In this document: positions 7,911 to 15,915 of the stretch, in pieces | How the letters are laid out: each line of letters begins with the position of its first letter | How positions within the stretch are numbered: the first letter of the stretch is position 1 | Program-made: the position numbers and the translations under genes | The notes under the pieces: generated by a model | Seen by the model: only the letters and a program-made list of their open reading frames with translations | Told to the model about the DNA's origin: nothing | Databases searched by the model: none | Source: a virus | IMG/VR virus record: IMGVR_UViG_3300020183_000508 | Span: 1-22,168 of that record | Length of the DNA stretch: 22,168 bases | Reading direction: 5' to 3' (one strand)

Positions 7911-8276
7911 TTAGTGCTCCTTGTATTGCATTGAACTAGAAATACAGCCCTTTACGTTACTACATCCAGCACATGGGTCCATGCGCTTTTCTCCAGTAAC
8001 CATGCAGTTGTATTTATTAAAAATCCGTTGATTATGTATAGGTTTAGCATAACCCATAGAAGACGCATCACGGCTGACGTTTGGTCTTTGCTTTCTCACC
8101 GAAAATCGCGAAGATTTTTTTTGGTGCGACCCGTATCGAGGTGATTTTGGTCCGAGGGCTTTATTTTCCAGATGTCTATTAATCTCATTATTGTATTTAT
8201 TGACAGACTTGGCGTCGCAGTTAATAATTGATTTGTCGCGCAAACGAATCAAATGATTTAGATAATTCAGGCTCAT
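7911..8276 (-). CDS. Small basic Cys-containing protein of unknown function
   Basis: A 121-residue protein placed tightly between the protease polyprotein (stop three bases upstream of its ATG) and the acidic 508-residue protein (ATG two bases after its stop), so it is part of one operon. It is basic and polar in the middle (SHQKKSSRFSVRKQRP). Near the C-terminus it has CMVTGEKRMDPCAGCSNVKGC, four Cys that could bind a metal ion. No signal peptide or membrane segment is seen. I do not recognise the family; a minor head or assembly role is suggested only by position. Confidence 0.7.
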   Translation of the reverse strand: MSLNYLNHLIRLRDKSIINCDAKSVNKYNNEINRHLENKALGPKSPRYGSHQKKSSRFSVRKQRPNVSRDASSMGYAKPIHNQRIFNKYNCMVTGEKRMDPCAGCSNVKGCISSSMQYKEH

Positions 8277-8279
8277 CGA

Positions 8280-11200
8280 CTATCCCTGCGGGAAGATTCT
8301 GTCCAGCTCTACTTCCTCAATATTGGTGTCGAGATACGTTGCGTATATTGCTCGAGATATTGCCTCAATCGAATCATCATTAAGCTCATGGGCGCCAAAC
8401 ACGTTCAATCCATTTTCGGCTTGAGTAATTCGAATTCCATGAAAATTGGCAACAGTGTCAACAACTTGTTTAACTTGAGTTACAAATTGTGGCTCTATCT
8501 TAATGAATACCGGTTCATCTATTGTGCTTTGAAGTGCAGTCTTTACGGCAATATCATTGCCTTCCGAAACTGAAACATAAACGGAAGACAAAGATTTTCT
8601 TCTGTTTTTCATCATTTGCGCCGCCCGAACCATACGCTCAGCAGCCAACTCTCTTCGCAAAGCTCTACGAACTTGCGATTCTGTCAAGTTATTACGTTTG
8701 GCTATCATCGCAACAGCTCTTTCTTTTGCCCTTTGGGGAACACCAGATAGATTTGAAGGGTCCATCTCTATTTCCCTTAACTGACGAAGCATGGACTGTC
8801 TTCTCGTTTTTCTTGAAGCCAATGGTCCAGTTACGCTTTCTGCTGGCTCAAGCAACTGATTAATAACGCTAACTATATCGTCATTGAACTTCTTTGCGGC
8901 CGCCTGCACCGCCGGTGACTCCATACCGCGCGCCTGCAGCTGCTGGTAGATGTATCGTTCATTATCGTAACGAGCCGCATCAAGCTCTCTGGCCAATTTC
9001 AAATCCCTCATTGCTTGCCGCTTGGAAACCTTTCCTTTTCGTTTCCGCGCTTCTAGAGATTCCCTTCCTTGTCTAAAAAGACTTTCTAATTTCGATGGAC
9101 GAGGTGAGAAAGAATCCGGTCGACTTGGTCGACGGGCCATTTGACCGGAAATCGTTGGACCGTCACCTCTCGGACCACCCCTGCCGCGCCCTGGGGAATT
9201 AACTACGTTTCTAGTATTGCCCAATGTTTCAGAAAGTTCGGGAGATGGGCGACCCGGTTTTTTTGTAGCTCTAAGTTTTTGCATATGTCGTTGCTCTGCT
9301 CGACGGATGTCGATTCGTTGTACGCCATATCTTCTAGCTTCTTGTTCCAGTGAAGAACCTGCCATGCGACGCTTGTATATCTCTGCATCGAATTTTCCGG
9401 CTTTCAAATCTTTGGCCCGTTTTTGTTTTTTCGACGTCATCCTTCCGGAAATTGCGCCTGGTTTTGCTGGCTCTCGTTCTGGCACCGCTGGCTCAGGTGT
9501 CGGTGACGGCGCTGGACGCGGGTCTGGCACTGGTGCTGGACGTGGAGCCGGGCGAGGAACTTCATGCGGTTTTGGGATACGAAGCGGCTGGGGTTCTTTT
9601 TGGGGTACTTCTTTAGGCACTCTTCGCGGCGGCATCATTCTTGGCTTGAGGTTGTCAATGTCTGGTTTATACGGAACATTATCCCTTCCGTCGCGTCCAG
9701 TCCTAAATCCGTCGCCATCGCCGTCGAATTCCGAAGGTTTTACCATTCTTGCAGCCCTTCGACCAATCGCCCTGGCGCTTCTACCAATACGAGCAAATGC
9801 TTTTTGCTCTACGCCCTCAACAGCGGTAATGACCGCATCGCGTGCGTCTTTTTCGTACCAATCAATATTTGGAATTACAAAACCATCTGAAAGAAGCTCT
9901 ACATCAAAGCCGTGATATTCGGAAACTTGATTAGCTACCTCAAACATCTCCATGTTCTCTGTTTTGATGAATAGATGAACTCCTGGATTCTCTGCTTTGA
10001 ATTCTTGCCAGCTAGAAAACGGACTTGATTTTCCGCCACATGCTCCACCGCATCCACAATCATTTGTTTTTGGCATGGCGAGCATATTCGGACTTCTTGG
10101 CACTGGGCTGCCAGAAACTTGTCCATTTGAATCGATTGGTAAATAAATTGTTTCAACTCGAACTTGCTGAGCTGGTCCAAACATAAAATCAGATTCATTT
10201 GGTGTGTGATATGTGGCGCGCATTGTTTCAACCCTGCCGTCTTTGGAGAGGTCAAAAACAACATTGTTGCTATCTGCTTCACGAACTGCGACTTCCCCGC
10301 CAAAATGAGTAGAGATTGCTTTTGCCAAATTGCCCATTCGTCCAATTACCGGATTTTCCGAAGGATTGATAATTGAATAGATTTGGATGTTTTTCTGTTC
10401 TACAACATCATCATCTGATTTCTTTTTTGAATTTTCATAGCGCTCAAGCAAGCGTCTTCCCTTCGCTGCCAATTTTGCTGCGTCCGACCTGTCTTGTGGA
10501 ACTGGTTCACCCCACGCCGCGGCAGAAAGAGCCAAACGAGTTGGCCTTCCCTTGTCATCTTTCATTGGGCCAGACGGATTTGTGAAAAAACGTGTAAGGA
10601 AAGACCCCTTGCGACGCATTTTCTCTGGAGTATTGGCAGGACCTTTTACTCCGGGCTTTAAGTTTGCACCCTCAGTGCGCTTGAAATGCGCGCGGCCCGC
10701 GGCGGTCAATCCGCCCTTCGGGTCGCGAAGTGCAGACTTTTCATCTTCTTGTTCTTCTTCGGATTTTCCATCTATGGGCACACAGTTGGGAACCATTTTC
10801 CCACCTTTGCCCTTTTTCATGCCGACTTGTTTATATCCTGGCCAACATGGACCTTGTTGATTTTTTGTTTCGGTATTTGAATCATTAAGTTTGTCGGACT
10901 TAATCGAAATTGTTCCGGTTAATTGATTCGCGCCATGCAAAACAGGACTAACTTCGTAGAGCTCAACTTCTTTAAGCATGTTCGCTTGTTTTTGTGCATC
11001 AAATACGGCGTCGAGTGTTTTGTAACCAATTGACCATTCTTGCTCTTCGCCAAAAAACTTTACATTGGCAAATGCTTCACGACCTTTTTCGGATGCAAGA
11101 TTAAATTGAACTTTTGCAAATAAACCCCCTACTCCATTTGTCCTCATTTTTACAGGAAGTCTTGGGTCGTTTGGCCCAACTTCATATATCTCAAGCACCT

Positions 11201-11420
11201 TTCCGATTGGCTCATTCCAGTTGTGACCCCACACAACCCTTGGCTTACGACGACTCAGGGAGCCATTGAAGCAACCCGGCAAGCAGATGTCCCCGACGCT
11301 GTCTTTGTTGCCAATTGCGGCGACAAAACACTCAACAATTCCCTTCGAGTCATTTGTGCTAATTTGACCAGGGATGGCCTTGTACTGAGTTTCAGTAAAG
11401 TCTATTGCGGCGTTGCTCAT
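8280..11420 (-). CDS. HK97-type prohead protease with a very long modular C-terminal extension
   Basis: Serine prohead protease at the N-terminus (residues about 25-175): VVWGHNWNEPIGKV gives His66 and EQEWSIGY gives Ser130, the pattern of the S78/U35 family that trims capsid proteins during head maturation. Usual members are about 200 residues; this one is 1046. The extension holds a CWPG...PNC segment (C192-C213); a DUF6321-like block (about 232-330); a Cys-rich CGCGGACGG (455-463); a duplicated strand-helix domain (about 345-400, 480-540, 970-1030); an acidic DGDGDG loop at 566-571; a Pro-rich linker (595-655); ISGRM (Met661); a basic helix-turn-helix-like stretch; ISGQM (Met761); and a basic helical region. 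The ATG at 11418-11420 (MSNAAIDF), with GGAG upstream, is preferred over a TTG at 11450. The 84 bases before the gene contain a small AT-rich inverted repeat (11441-11458). Confidence 0.9.
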   Translation of the reverse strand: MSNAAIDFTETQYKAIPGQISTNDSKGIVECFVAAIGNKDSVGDICLPGCFNGSLSRRKPRVVWGHNWNEPIGKVLEIYEVGPNDPRLPVKMRTNGVGGLFAKVQFNLASEKGREAFANVKFFGEEQEWSIGYKTLDAVFDAQKQANMLKEVELYEVSPVLHGANQLTGTISIKSDKLNDSNTETKNQQGPCWPGYKQVGMKKGKGGKMVPNCVPIDGKSEEEQEDEKSALRDPKGGLTAAGRAHFKRTEGANLKPGVKGPANTPEKMRRKGSFLTRFFTNPSGPMKDDKGRPTRLALSAAAWGEPVPQDRSDAAKLAAKGRRLLERYENSKKKSDDDVVEQKNIQIYSIINPSENPVIGRMGNLAKAISTHFGGEVAVREADSNNVVFDLSKDGRVETMRATYHTPNESDFMFGPAQQVRVETIYLPIDSNGQVSGSPVPRSPNMLAMPKTNDCGCGGACGGKSSPFSSWQEFKAENPGVHLFIKTENMEMFEVANQVSEYHGFDVELLSDGFVIPNIDWYEKDARDAVITAVEGVEQKAFARIGRSARAIGRRAARMVKPSEFDGDGDGFRTGRDGRDNVPYKPDIDNLKPRMMPPRRVPKEVPQKEPQPLRIPKPHEVPRPAPRPAPVPDPRPAPSPTPEPAVPEREPAKPGAISGRMTSKKQKRAKDLKAGKFDAEIYKRRMAGSSLEQEARRYGVQRIDIRRAEQRHMQKLRATKKPGRPSPELSETLGNTRNVVNSPGRGRGGPRGDGPTISGQMARRPSRPDSFSPRPSKLESLFRQGRESLEARKRKGKVSKRQAMRDLKLARELDAARYDNERYIYQQLQARGMESPAVQAAAKKFNDDIVSVINQLLEPAESVTGPLASRKTRRQSMLRQLREIEMDPSNLSGVPQRAKERAVAMIAKRNNLTESQVRRALRRELAAERMVRAAQMMKNRRKSLSSVYVSVSEGNDIAVKTALQSTIDEPVFIKIEPQFVTQVKQVVDTVANFHGIRITQAENGLNVFGAHELNDDSIEAISRAIYATYLDTNIEEVELDRIFPQG
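9138..9152 (-). repeat. I-x-G-x-M motif (ISGQM) in protease extension
   Basis: Encodes ISGQM (Met761) followed by ARRPSRPDSFSPRPS. The 100 residues between the two protease-extension copies form a small basic unit. Confidence 0.75.
9438..9452 (-). repeat. I-x-G-x-M motif (ISGRM) in protease extension
   Basis: Encodes ISGRM (Met661 of the protease polyprotein) after a long Pro-rich linker and before TSKKQKRAKDLKAG. Same motif and same kind of basic linker as in the giant downstream polyprotein. Confidence 0.75.
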
Positions 11421-11504
11421 TGTTTGCTTTGCTCCATGGTGTTTATCCAATAATAAACAATTAAACGATGGTTCTGGCGAAACTATTCTTGTCTTTTAGT
11501 AAAC

Positions 11505-13799
11505 TCAAATTGAAAACGACAATCTACATCTACAATTGATTGTTAGATGTAGGGGTGCAAGCGGGTCTCCGGGAAATCTTATTTCTTTGCCCAAAACACT
11601 AAAAGCTGAGTCAATTGATGTCGTATTTCCATCTAACAGCCTGTGTTCCGGTCTGACCTGAGCATCTTTATTCGCTATCCATGTTTTTGTTGATGCGCCC
11701 ACCCCCTTAGCCGCATGATAAACACCGCAATTATAAGCAGTTTGGGCTTCGTGTTCTGCGATTATACGTCTACGTTTTGAAAGAAGATTCATAAATATTG
11801 CGAGCAATGCCGCCTTCAGCATTCCCGCCCTATCTTCATCATCGGCCAGAGCAAGGGCTATAAGTATCGCTGATGAAATTTCGTCTTTTGTTGTTGAATT
11901 AATCTTTTTCATTCTTTCCATCTGTAGCGCAATATCTTGCTTTATTTCTTCCATATCCTCTTCCGCTGGCATGCCGGATTGCTCGCTGACTAGGCGAGCC
12001 GCATCGGATGATATTCCAGAAAGAACAGGTTTTATATCTTCCTCAAGCTGTTTGTTCCACACTTGTTCGTCAAAAATATTTTCAACATTTAAGTTTCCTG
12101 AAGAAATCATTTTTTTAGATTTTGCACCAGAGGCTTTTTCCATAACAACACGTTGCTGTCGTTCCATAAATCTCTCTATATTTCTGTCTAAGATTTCCAC
12201 CCATCTATCTGCATTTTCTTCAGCTTTTTGTTCCCATTCGGTTATTTGCTTATTGGCTGACTTAAACTGCATATCCTTATCAAACGCCGATAGTGCTGTT
12301 GGTGATGCCATTACCGGCTGCTGCGCCGCCCCCCCTGCAGCCTCTGCAGCGAGCGCCTCAGTCATCGTGTTGGGTTTTTCGTTAAAGTCGACCACTTGAG
12401 CGGGAATCACGCCTGTCTCTGTTGGTTGCGCAGCCTGACCAGCAGCCTCCTGTGCTGGCACTGGTGGTTGTGTATCGGGCATCATTCCGGCAGCGGCTAC
12501 ACCAGGCATGCCAGGCTGTGCTCCACCTGCTGCCGCCATTTGTGCCGCTTGCTGTGTGGAATCAAATTTTTTGTCAGTATATCCAATCGGCGTAAGGTTT
12601 GGATTAGCCAACATTGCCTGCATTAGGTCTGAATCTATTTTCTTACGACCGGTTTCTTTCCTGTATTCGTTTCCGCTAATCAGTCCATTTTGAAACTCGT
12701 CAAGCAAATATCGCTCACGTTCTTGTTTATAGAGAATAAGAATTGGAACTTCAGATGTATCAAAATCTATATAGTGCTCGTCATCGAGCTCATCAAGTCC
12801 TCGAGCAATCAGTTCCATATGTGGCAACATCGTTTCGTTCCAAAACACTCTGTGCTCTTCGGCTGCATTACTAAATGTTCTTCCTGATGCATTTCCAATC
12901 ACCGACTCGGGAACTCCAAAAGAAGCAAGAATTTCTTCTTTTGTTATCTGACGCATCTGAATATAATTTGCGTCGCGTGGGCTTGCGCCGGTATCTACGT
13001 AGTCAACTCCCTCATCCGAAGAAACGACTGTGACCGCACCGGCGCGATTTACATTTCCACGAAACCTGCTGCGCAATTCGTCTTTGTCATCATCGTCTAT
13101 TTCGCCGCGCACAACGAGAAGACCACCCGGACGTCCGTCATTTAAAAGAAAGTTTCGATTGTATATTTTTGACAGATTCTCTATTTCAATTGCAATTCCA
13201 GCAGACTCAAGCGGCGTTAGCGATAAGTACGGGTCAAGCGGATGTGGCTTGCGAATCCATATAACATTTTCTGGCTTGAGAATTGCTTTTGTCCCATTGC
13301 GCATGTCAACTTCAAAACCGGAAATAAAACTTTTTGCGTCTGGAATTGGTGACGTGTGCTGCGGTGGAAGAAGATGAAGTGCGATTACCTGACCGCTTTT
13401 ACCCCTAACTTTTTCAACAAAAGCTCCACGCGTAGACATCAAGAGCTGAGAAGAAAGCCTGTATCTGAATACAAAAGAATTCTCCCCCATATTTGATTTA
13501 CTATTCAACAAATCAAGAATTCTGTTGTTTCTGTTATTTGTTACAATCTTGCCGTCCGGAGAATTGTTTTCGCGTAAAATTGCTGGAAGTCTGGCTTGAT
13601 TTCCCGCTATTGCGTCAATGCACCTATTTACCCAGGTGACTTTTTGCATGCCCTCCCGATATGCGCGCTCGATGTCCCACGAGTCTCGATATGGTCTTCC
13701 CTGAAGGCCACTGTTATAGGCAACCGGAGCACCAGGGCCGATAACAGATTTTTGCCCTGATGGTGAAACGGATTTATTGTTCGGTGAATTCCAGGCCAT
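11505..13799 (-). CDS. HK97-family portal protein fused to a C-terminal Mu gpF-like head morphogenesis domain
   Basis: Residues about 40-420 are an HK97-type portal: an N-terminal helical entry region (WVNRCIDAIAGNQARLPA), the LLPPQHTSPI/VIWIRKPHPLDPYLSLTPLESA core, and ASFGVPESVIGNASGRTFSNAAE, typical of portals that form the twelve-subunit ring through which DNA passes. A low-complexity Ala/Pro/Gly linker (about 430-520) and coiled-coil helices follow. The last about 100 residues (IIAEHEAQTAYNCGVYHAA, TKTWIANKDAQVRPEHRLLDG, LTINCRCRLSFSI) match the MuF/phage head morphogenesis pattern with its closing Cys-x-Cys. Usually the MuF protein is a separate gene beside portal; here both are in one 764-residue chain. 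Start ATG at 13797-13799 lies nine bases after the stop of the small membrane protein. Confidence 0.93.
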   Translation of the reverse strand: MAWNSPNNKSVSPSGQKSVIGPGAPVAYNSGLQGRPYRDSWDIERAYREGMQKVTWVNRCIDAIAGNQARLPAILRENNSPDGKIVTNNRNNRILDLLNSKSNMGENSFVFRYRLSSQLLMSTRGAFVEKVRGKSGQVIALHLLPPQHTSPIPDAKSFISGFEVDMRNGTKAILKPENVIWIRKPHPLDPYLSLTPLESAGIAIEIENLSKIYNRNFLLNDGRPGGLLVVRGEIDDDDKDELRSRFRGNVNRAGAVTVVSSDEGVDYVDTGASPRDANYIQMRQITKEEILASFGVPESVIGNASGRTFSNAAEEHRVFWNETMLPHMELIARGLDELDDEHYIDFDTSEVPILILYKQERERYLLDEFQNGLISGNEYRKETGRKKIDSDLMQAMLANPNLTPIGYTDKKFDSTQQAAQMAAAGGAQPGMPGVAAAGMMPDTQPPVPAQEAAGQAAQPTETGVIPAQVVDFNEKPNTMTEALAAEAAGGAAQQPVMASPTALSAFDKDMQFKSANKQITEWEQKAEENADRWVEILDRNIERFMERQQRVVMEKASGAKSKKMISSGNLNVENIFDEQVWNKQLEEDIKPVLSGISSDAARLVSEQSGMPAEEDMEEIKQDIALQMERMKKINSTTKDEISSAILIALALADDEDRAGMLKAALLAIFMNLLSKRRRIIAEHEAQTAYNCGVYHAAKGVGASTKTWIANKDAQVRPEHRLLDGNTTSIDSAFSVLGKEIRFPGDPLAPLHLTINCRCRLSFSI

Positions 13800-13808
13800 G
13801 TTCTATAC

Positions 13809-13973
13809 TTAATCCAGTCCAAGCAGCAAGCCGACGGCGCCGCAGCACACGCCAGCCACTACAAACCCGACCGGAATGCTAAAGATAAAGGCACCTATTG
13901 TCGTCATAATTATAAATGACCCCATGAGGAGATTGGCAGTTCTAGCTCTAGTAAACCATTGTACTATTTTCAT
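13809..13973 (-). CDS. Small two-helix membrane protein upstream of portal
   Basis: A 54-residue frame starting MKIVQWFTRARTANLLMG and ending LLLGLD. After a basic N-terminus (K2, R9, R11), two hydrophobic stretches (about residues 14-32, GSFIIMTTIGAFIFSI, and 35-52, GFVVAGVCCGAVGLLLG) with a Pro in the turn suggest a helical hairpin in the membrane. GAGG stands four bases before the ATG, a good ribosome binding site, and it is the first gene of the minus-strand operon, ending nine bases before portal. It resembles the size and build of holins or small superinfection/membrane proteins, but I cannot assign it; small phage membrane proteins look alike. Confidence 0.65.
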   Translation of the reverse strand: MKIVQWFTRARTANLLMGSFIIMTTIGAFIFSIPVGFVVAGVCCGAVGLLLGLD

Positions 13974-14053
13974 GCGACCTCGTCAAAAACCATAACAATG
14001 CGTAATTTAATACTAGTATGGATTGTTGCTCATAACGGATAGCAGGCCAGTAA
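13974..14053. promoter_or_regulatory. Divergent control region between minus-strand head operon and plus-strand terminase operon
   Basis: An AT-rich 80-base region between two outward-facing genes, so it should carry promoters for both. It contains a perfect ten-base palindrome ATACTAGTAT (14010-14019), flanked at about equal distance by ACAAT (13995-13999) and ATTGT (14022-14026), and a direct repeat CATAAC at 13991-13996 and 14031-14036. TAGTAT within the palindrome could be a plus-strand -10 box, but no good -35 box is evident. A dyad of this kind is what a dimeric repressor or activator would bind. Promoter placement is inference. Confidence 0.45.
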
Positions 14054-15358
14054 ATGACAAATTGGGATAAAGTTCTTGAATATCTAAAACCAAAGGAACC
14101 GCTTTACTGCCCTGAAACGCCCTCACTTACTCAAAAAGTTTTTTTGCGCTCTTATTCAATTGAGGCCCTGTTTGGTGGGGCCGCTGGTGGGGGTAAAAGC
14201 TCAGCATTGCTTATGGCCGCTCTTCAGTATGTGGAAGTGCCTGGATATTCGGCAATTCTTTTCAGAAAAACATATGCCGACCTTGCTTTGCCCGGAGCCC
14301 TTATGGACAGGTTTCGCTCATGGATAGCAAATTATGATGAGGTGCACTGGAACAATAACACCTATATAGCTACTTTTCCGTCTGGCGCGCGCGTTTCGTT
14401 TGGATACCTTAATAACACAAACGATTATCTTCGATATAAAGGCTCAGAGTTTCAATTTATTGGAATGGACGAAGTAACCGAAATTCGAGAATCGGACTAT
14501 AGGTATCTCTTTTCGCGTTTACGTCGACCAGCTACGGGAGAATTGTCAAAGGTTCCATTGCGAATGAGGGCCGCGTCAAACCCAGCACCGAATTGGGTTA
14601 GACAACGATTTATTGTTGAGGCAAATAGTTCTGGTCGAATTTTCGTTCCGTCCAGGCTGACCGACAACCCAGGTATTGATGTGGATTCCTACCGTCAAGC
14701 CCTGTCGGAGCTAGACCCAATTGAGCGCCGACGTCTTGAAATGGGAGATTGGTGGGCTACAACATTGGGGACTATTTTTGATAGAACTAATTTTGTTGTT
14801 ATTGATTCTTCTGAGGTTCCACAGGTTCTTTCTTCTGCCCGAGCCGTAAGATTTTGGGACCTAGCAGCAACCGAGCCGTCGTCAACCAACCCAGACCCCG
14901 ACTACACCGTAGGGACTTTAATGCTTTTTGACCAGGGCATCGGATACGTACTGGATGTTCGTAGGCATAGAATTAAAAACGAAAAAGTAGAACAGCTAAT
15001 TGCTCAAACGGCCTATGAAGATGGTCACTCGGTAGCGATTCGAATGGAGCAAGAACCCGGCTCGTCTGGCAAAGCCCTTGTTGACCAATTTGCTCGATAT
15101 GTCGTTCCTGGATATGATTTTCAGGGTATTCGCTCGACTGGCGACAAACTAACTCGCTCCCGTCCGTTTTCCGCTGCAGTAGCTAATGGGAATATACGTG
15201 TTGTCCGTGGTCCGTGGCTCACCGACTGGCTGGACGAGTTTTCGTCATTCCCTGAGGCATGTGACCATGATGACCAGGTTGACTCTGCGGTTGGGGCTTT
15301 TTCATTTTTGGCCGGGCTGGGGTTGCCACAACGCAGACCGGTGTCTATAATTATCTGA
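14054..15358 (+). CDS. terL: Terminase large subunit (packaging ATPase and nuclease)
   Basis: The motor that cuts concatemeric phage DNA and pumps it into the head through portal. The ATPase half has Walker A GGAAGGGKS (residues 41-49) and Walker B FQFIGMDEVTE (D139, E140). The RNase H-fold nuclease half has RFWDLAATE (D269) and HDDQVDSAVGAF (D406/D407/D410). Length 434 is slightly short but complete for the Terminase_6 type. The start ATG has a weak AGG upstream. No small terminase subunit was recognised next to it; it may be absent, diverged, or elsewhere. It opens the plus-strand operon, facing away from portal, whereas terminase and portal are usually in the same direction. Confidence 0.97.
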   Translation: MTNWDKVLEYLKPKEPLYCPETPSLTQKVFLRSYSIEALFGGAAGGGKSSALLMAALQYVEVPGYSAILFRKTYADLALPGALMDRFRSWIANYDEVHWNNNTYIATFPSGARVSFGYLNNTNDYLRYKGSEFQFIGMDEVTEIRESDYRYLFSRLRRPATGELSKVPLRMRAASNPAPNWVRQRFIVEANSSGRIFVPSRLTDNPGIDVDSYRQALSELDPIERRRLEMGDWWATTLGTIFDRTNFVVIDSSEVPQVLSSARAVRFWDLAATEPSSTNPDPDYTVGTLMLFDQGIGYVLDVRRHRIKNEKVEQLIAQTAYEDGHSVAIRMEQEPGSSGKALVDQFARYVVPGYDFQGIRSTGDKLTRSRPFSAAVANGNIRVVRGPWLTDWLDEFSSFPEACDHDDQVDSAVGAFSFLAGLGLPQRRPVSIII

Positions 15359-15387
15359 CGAGAGTTTAACTACAAAAGGGGATATCA

Positions 15388-15915
15388 ATGAATAGCGAAA
15401 CCACCACTACCATCAAATCCGAACTCAAAGACCTCATTGCAAAGTTGTCGGGCGACTTTATGGCTGCCGATAAACTTTTCAAAGAACTTTGCGAGAGCGA
15501 AGAAGAGCTCACATCTGCTGCCGATGTGGTTGTTGGTATGCACGGGCTAAAAGCCGAGATGTCAATTCTCTATGATTCGATTTGTCACAACATGATGAAA
15601 AAAATGGATAATGTTCCAGAAGTTTCATCGTCCGACGGAAGCCTGATTGAGAAAAAGGGTGGCTCCGACCGCAAGAAGTGGGACCATGAGGGTTTGGCAA
15701 AAAACGTTGCTAGCCGAATTAACGACATGGCAGTTGACCTAGACACTGGTGAAATAGTTATGACACCACAAGACATGATGATAAAGATGCTTGACTTTGC
15801 TGCAGTTTCTTACTGGCGAGTTAAGGAACTTGGCAAGATTGGGGTCTCCGCAGATAATTTCTGCGAAGTTAGCGAAGCAAAAACAAACATTATCGTACGA
15901 AAGGCAAAACAATAA
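15388..15915 (+). CDS. Unknown phage protein preceding the annealing protein
   Basis: A 175-residue protein with AGGGG before its ATG and an end that overlaps the next ATG by one base (TAATG), so translation is probably coupled to the Rad52-like gene. The N-terminal 80 residues are helical and acidic (KSELKDLIAKLS, SEEELTSAADVV). The middle holds SDRKKWDHEGLAKNVASRI, the end is basic (NIIVRKAKQ). No motif for enzyme activity is seen. Its place suggests a partner in recombination or a DNA-binding factor, but this is only context. Confidence 0.8.
   Translation: MNSETTTTIKSELKDLIAKLSGDFMAADKLFKELCESEEELTSAADVVVGMHGLKAEMSILYDSICHNMMKKMDNVPEVSSSDGSLIEKKGGSDRKKWDHEGLAKNVASRINDMAVDLDTGEIVMTPQDMMIKMLDFAAVSYWRVKELGKIGVSADNFCEVSEAKTNIIVRKAKQ

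Noticed and set aside
7253-7939. A 228-residue plus-strand open frame rich in Ser
   Set aside because: It is the antisense of the Asp/Glu run of the acidic minus-strand gene; Ser runs arise from reading GAC/GAA/GAT repeats on the other strand. No ribosome binding site and no domain.
9217-9915. A 232-residue plus-strand open frame with Gly/Ser/Arg-rich repeats
   Set aside because: It is antisense to the Pro-rich linker of the protease extension, whose Pro/Arg codons read as Gly/Ala/Ser on the opposite strand.
11421-11450. A TTG start giving ten extra residues on the protease
   Set aside because: The ATG at 11418-11420 has GGAG upstream and the extra residues carry no family signal.
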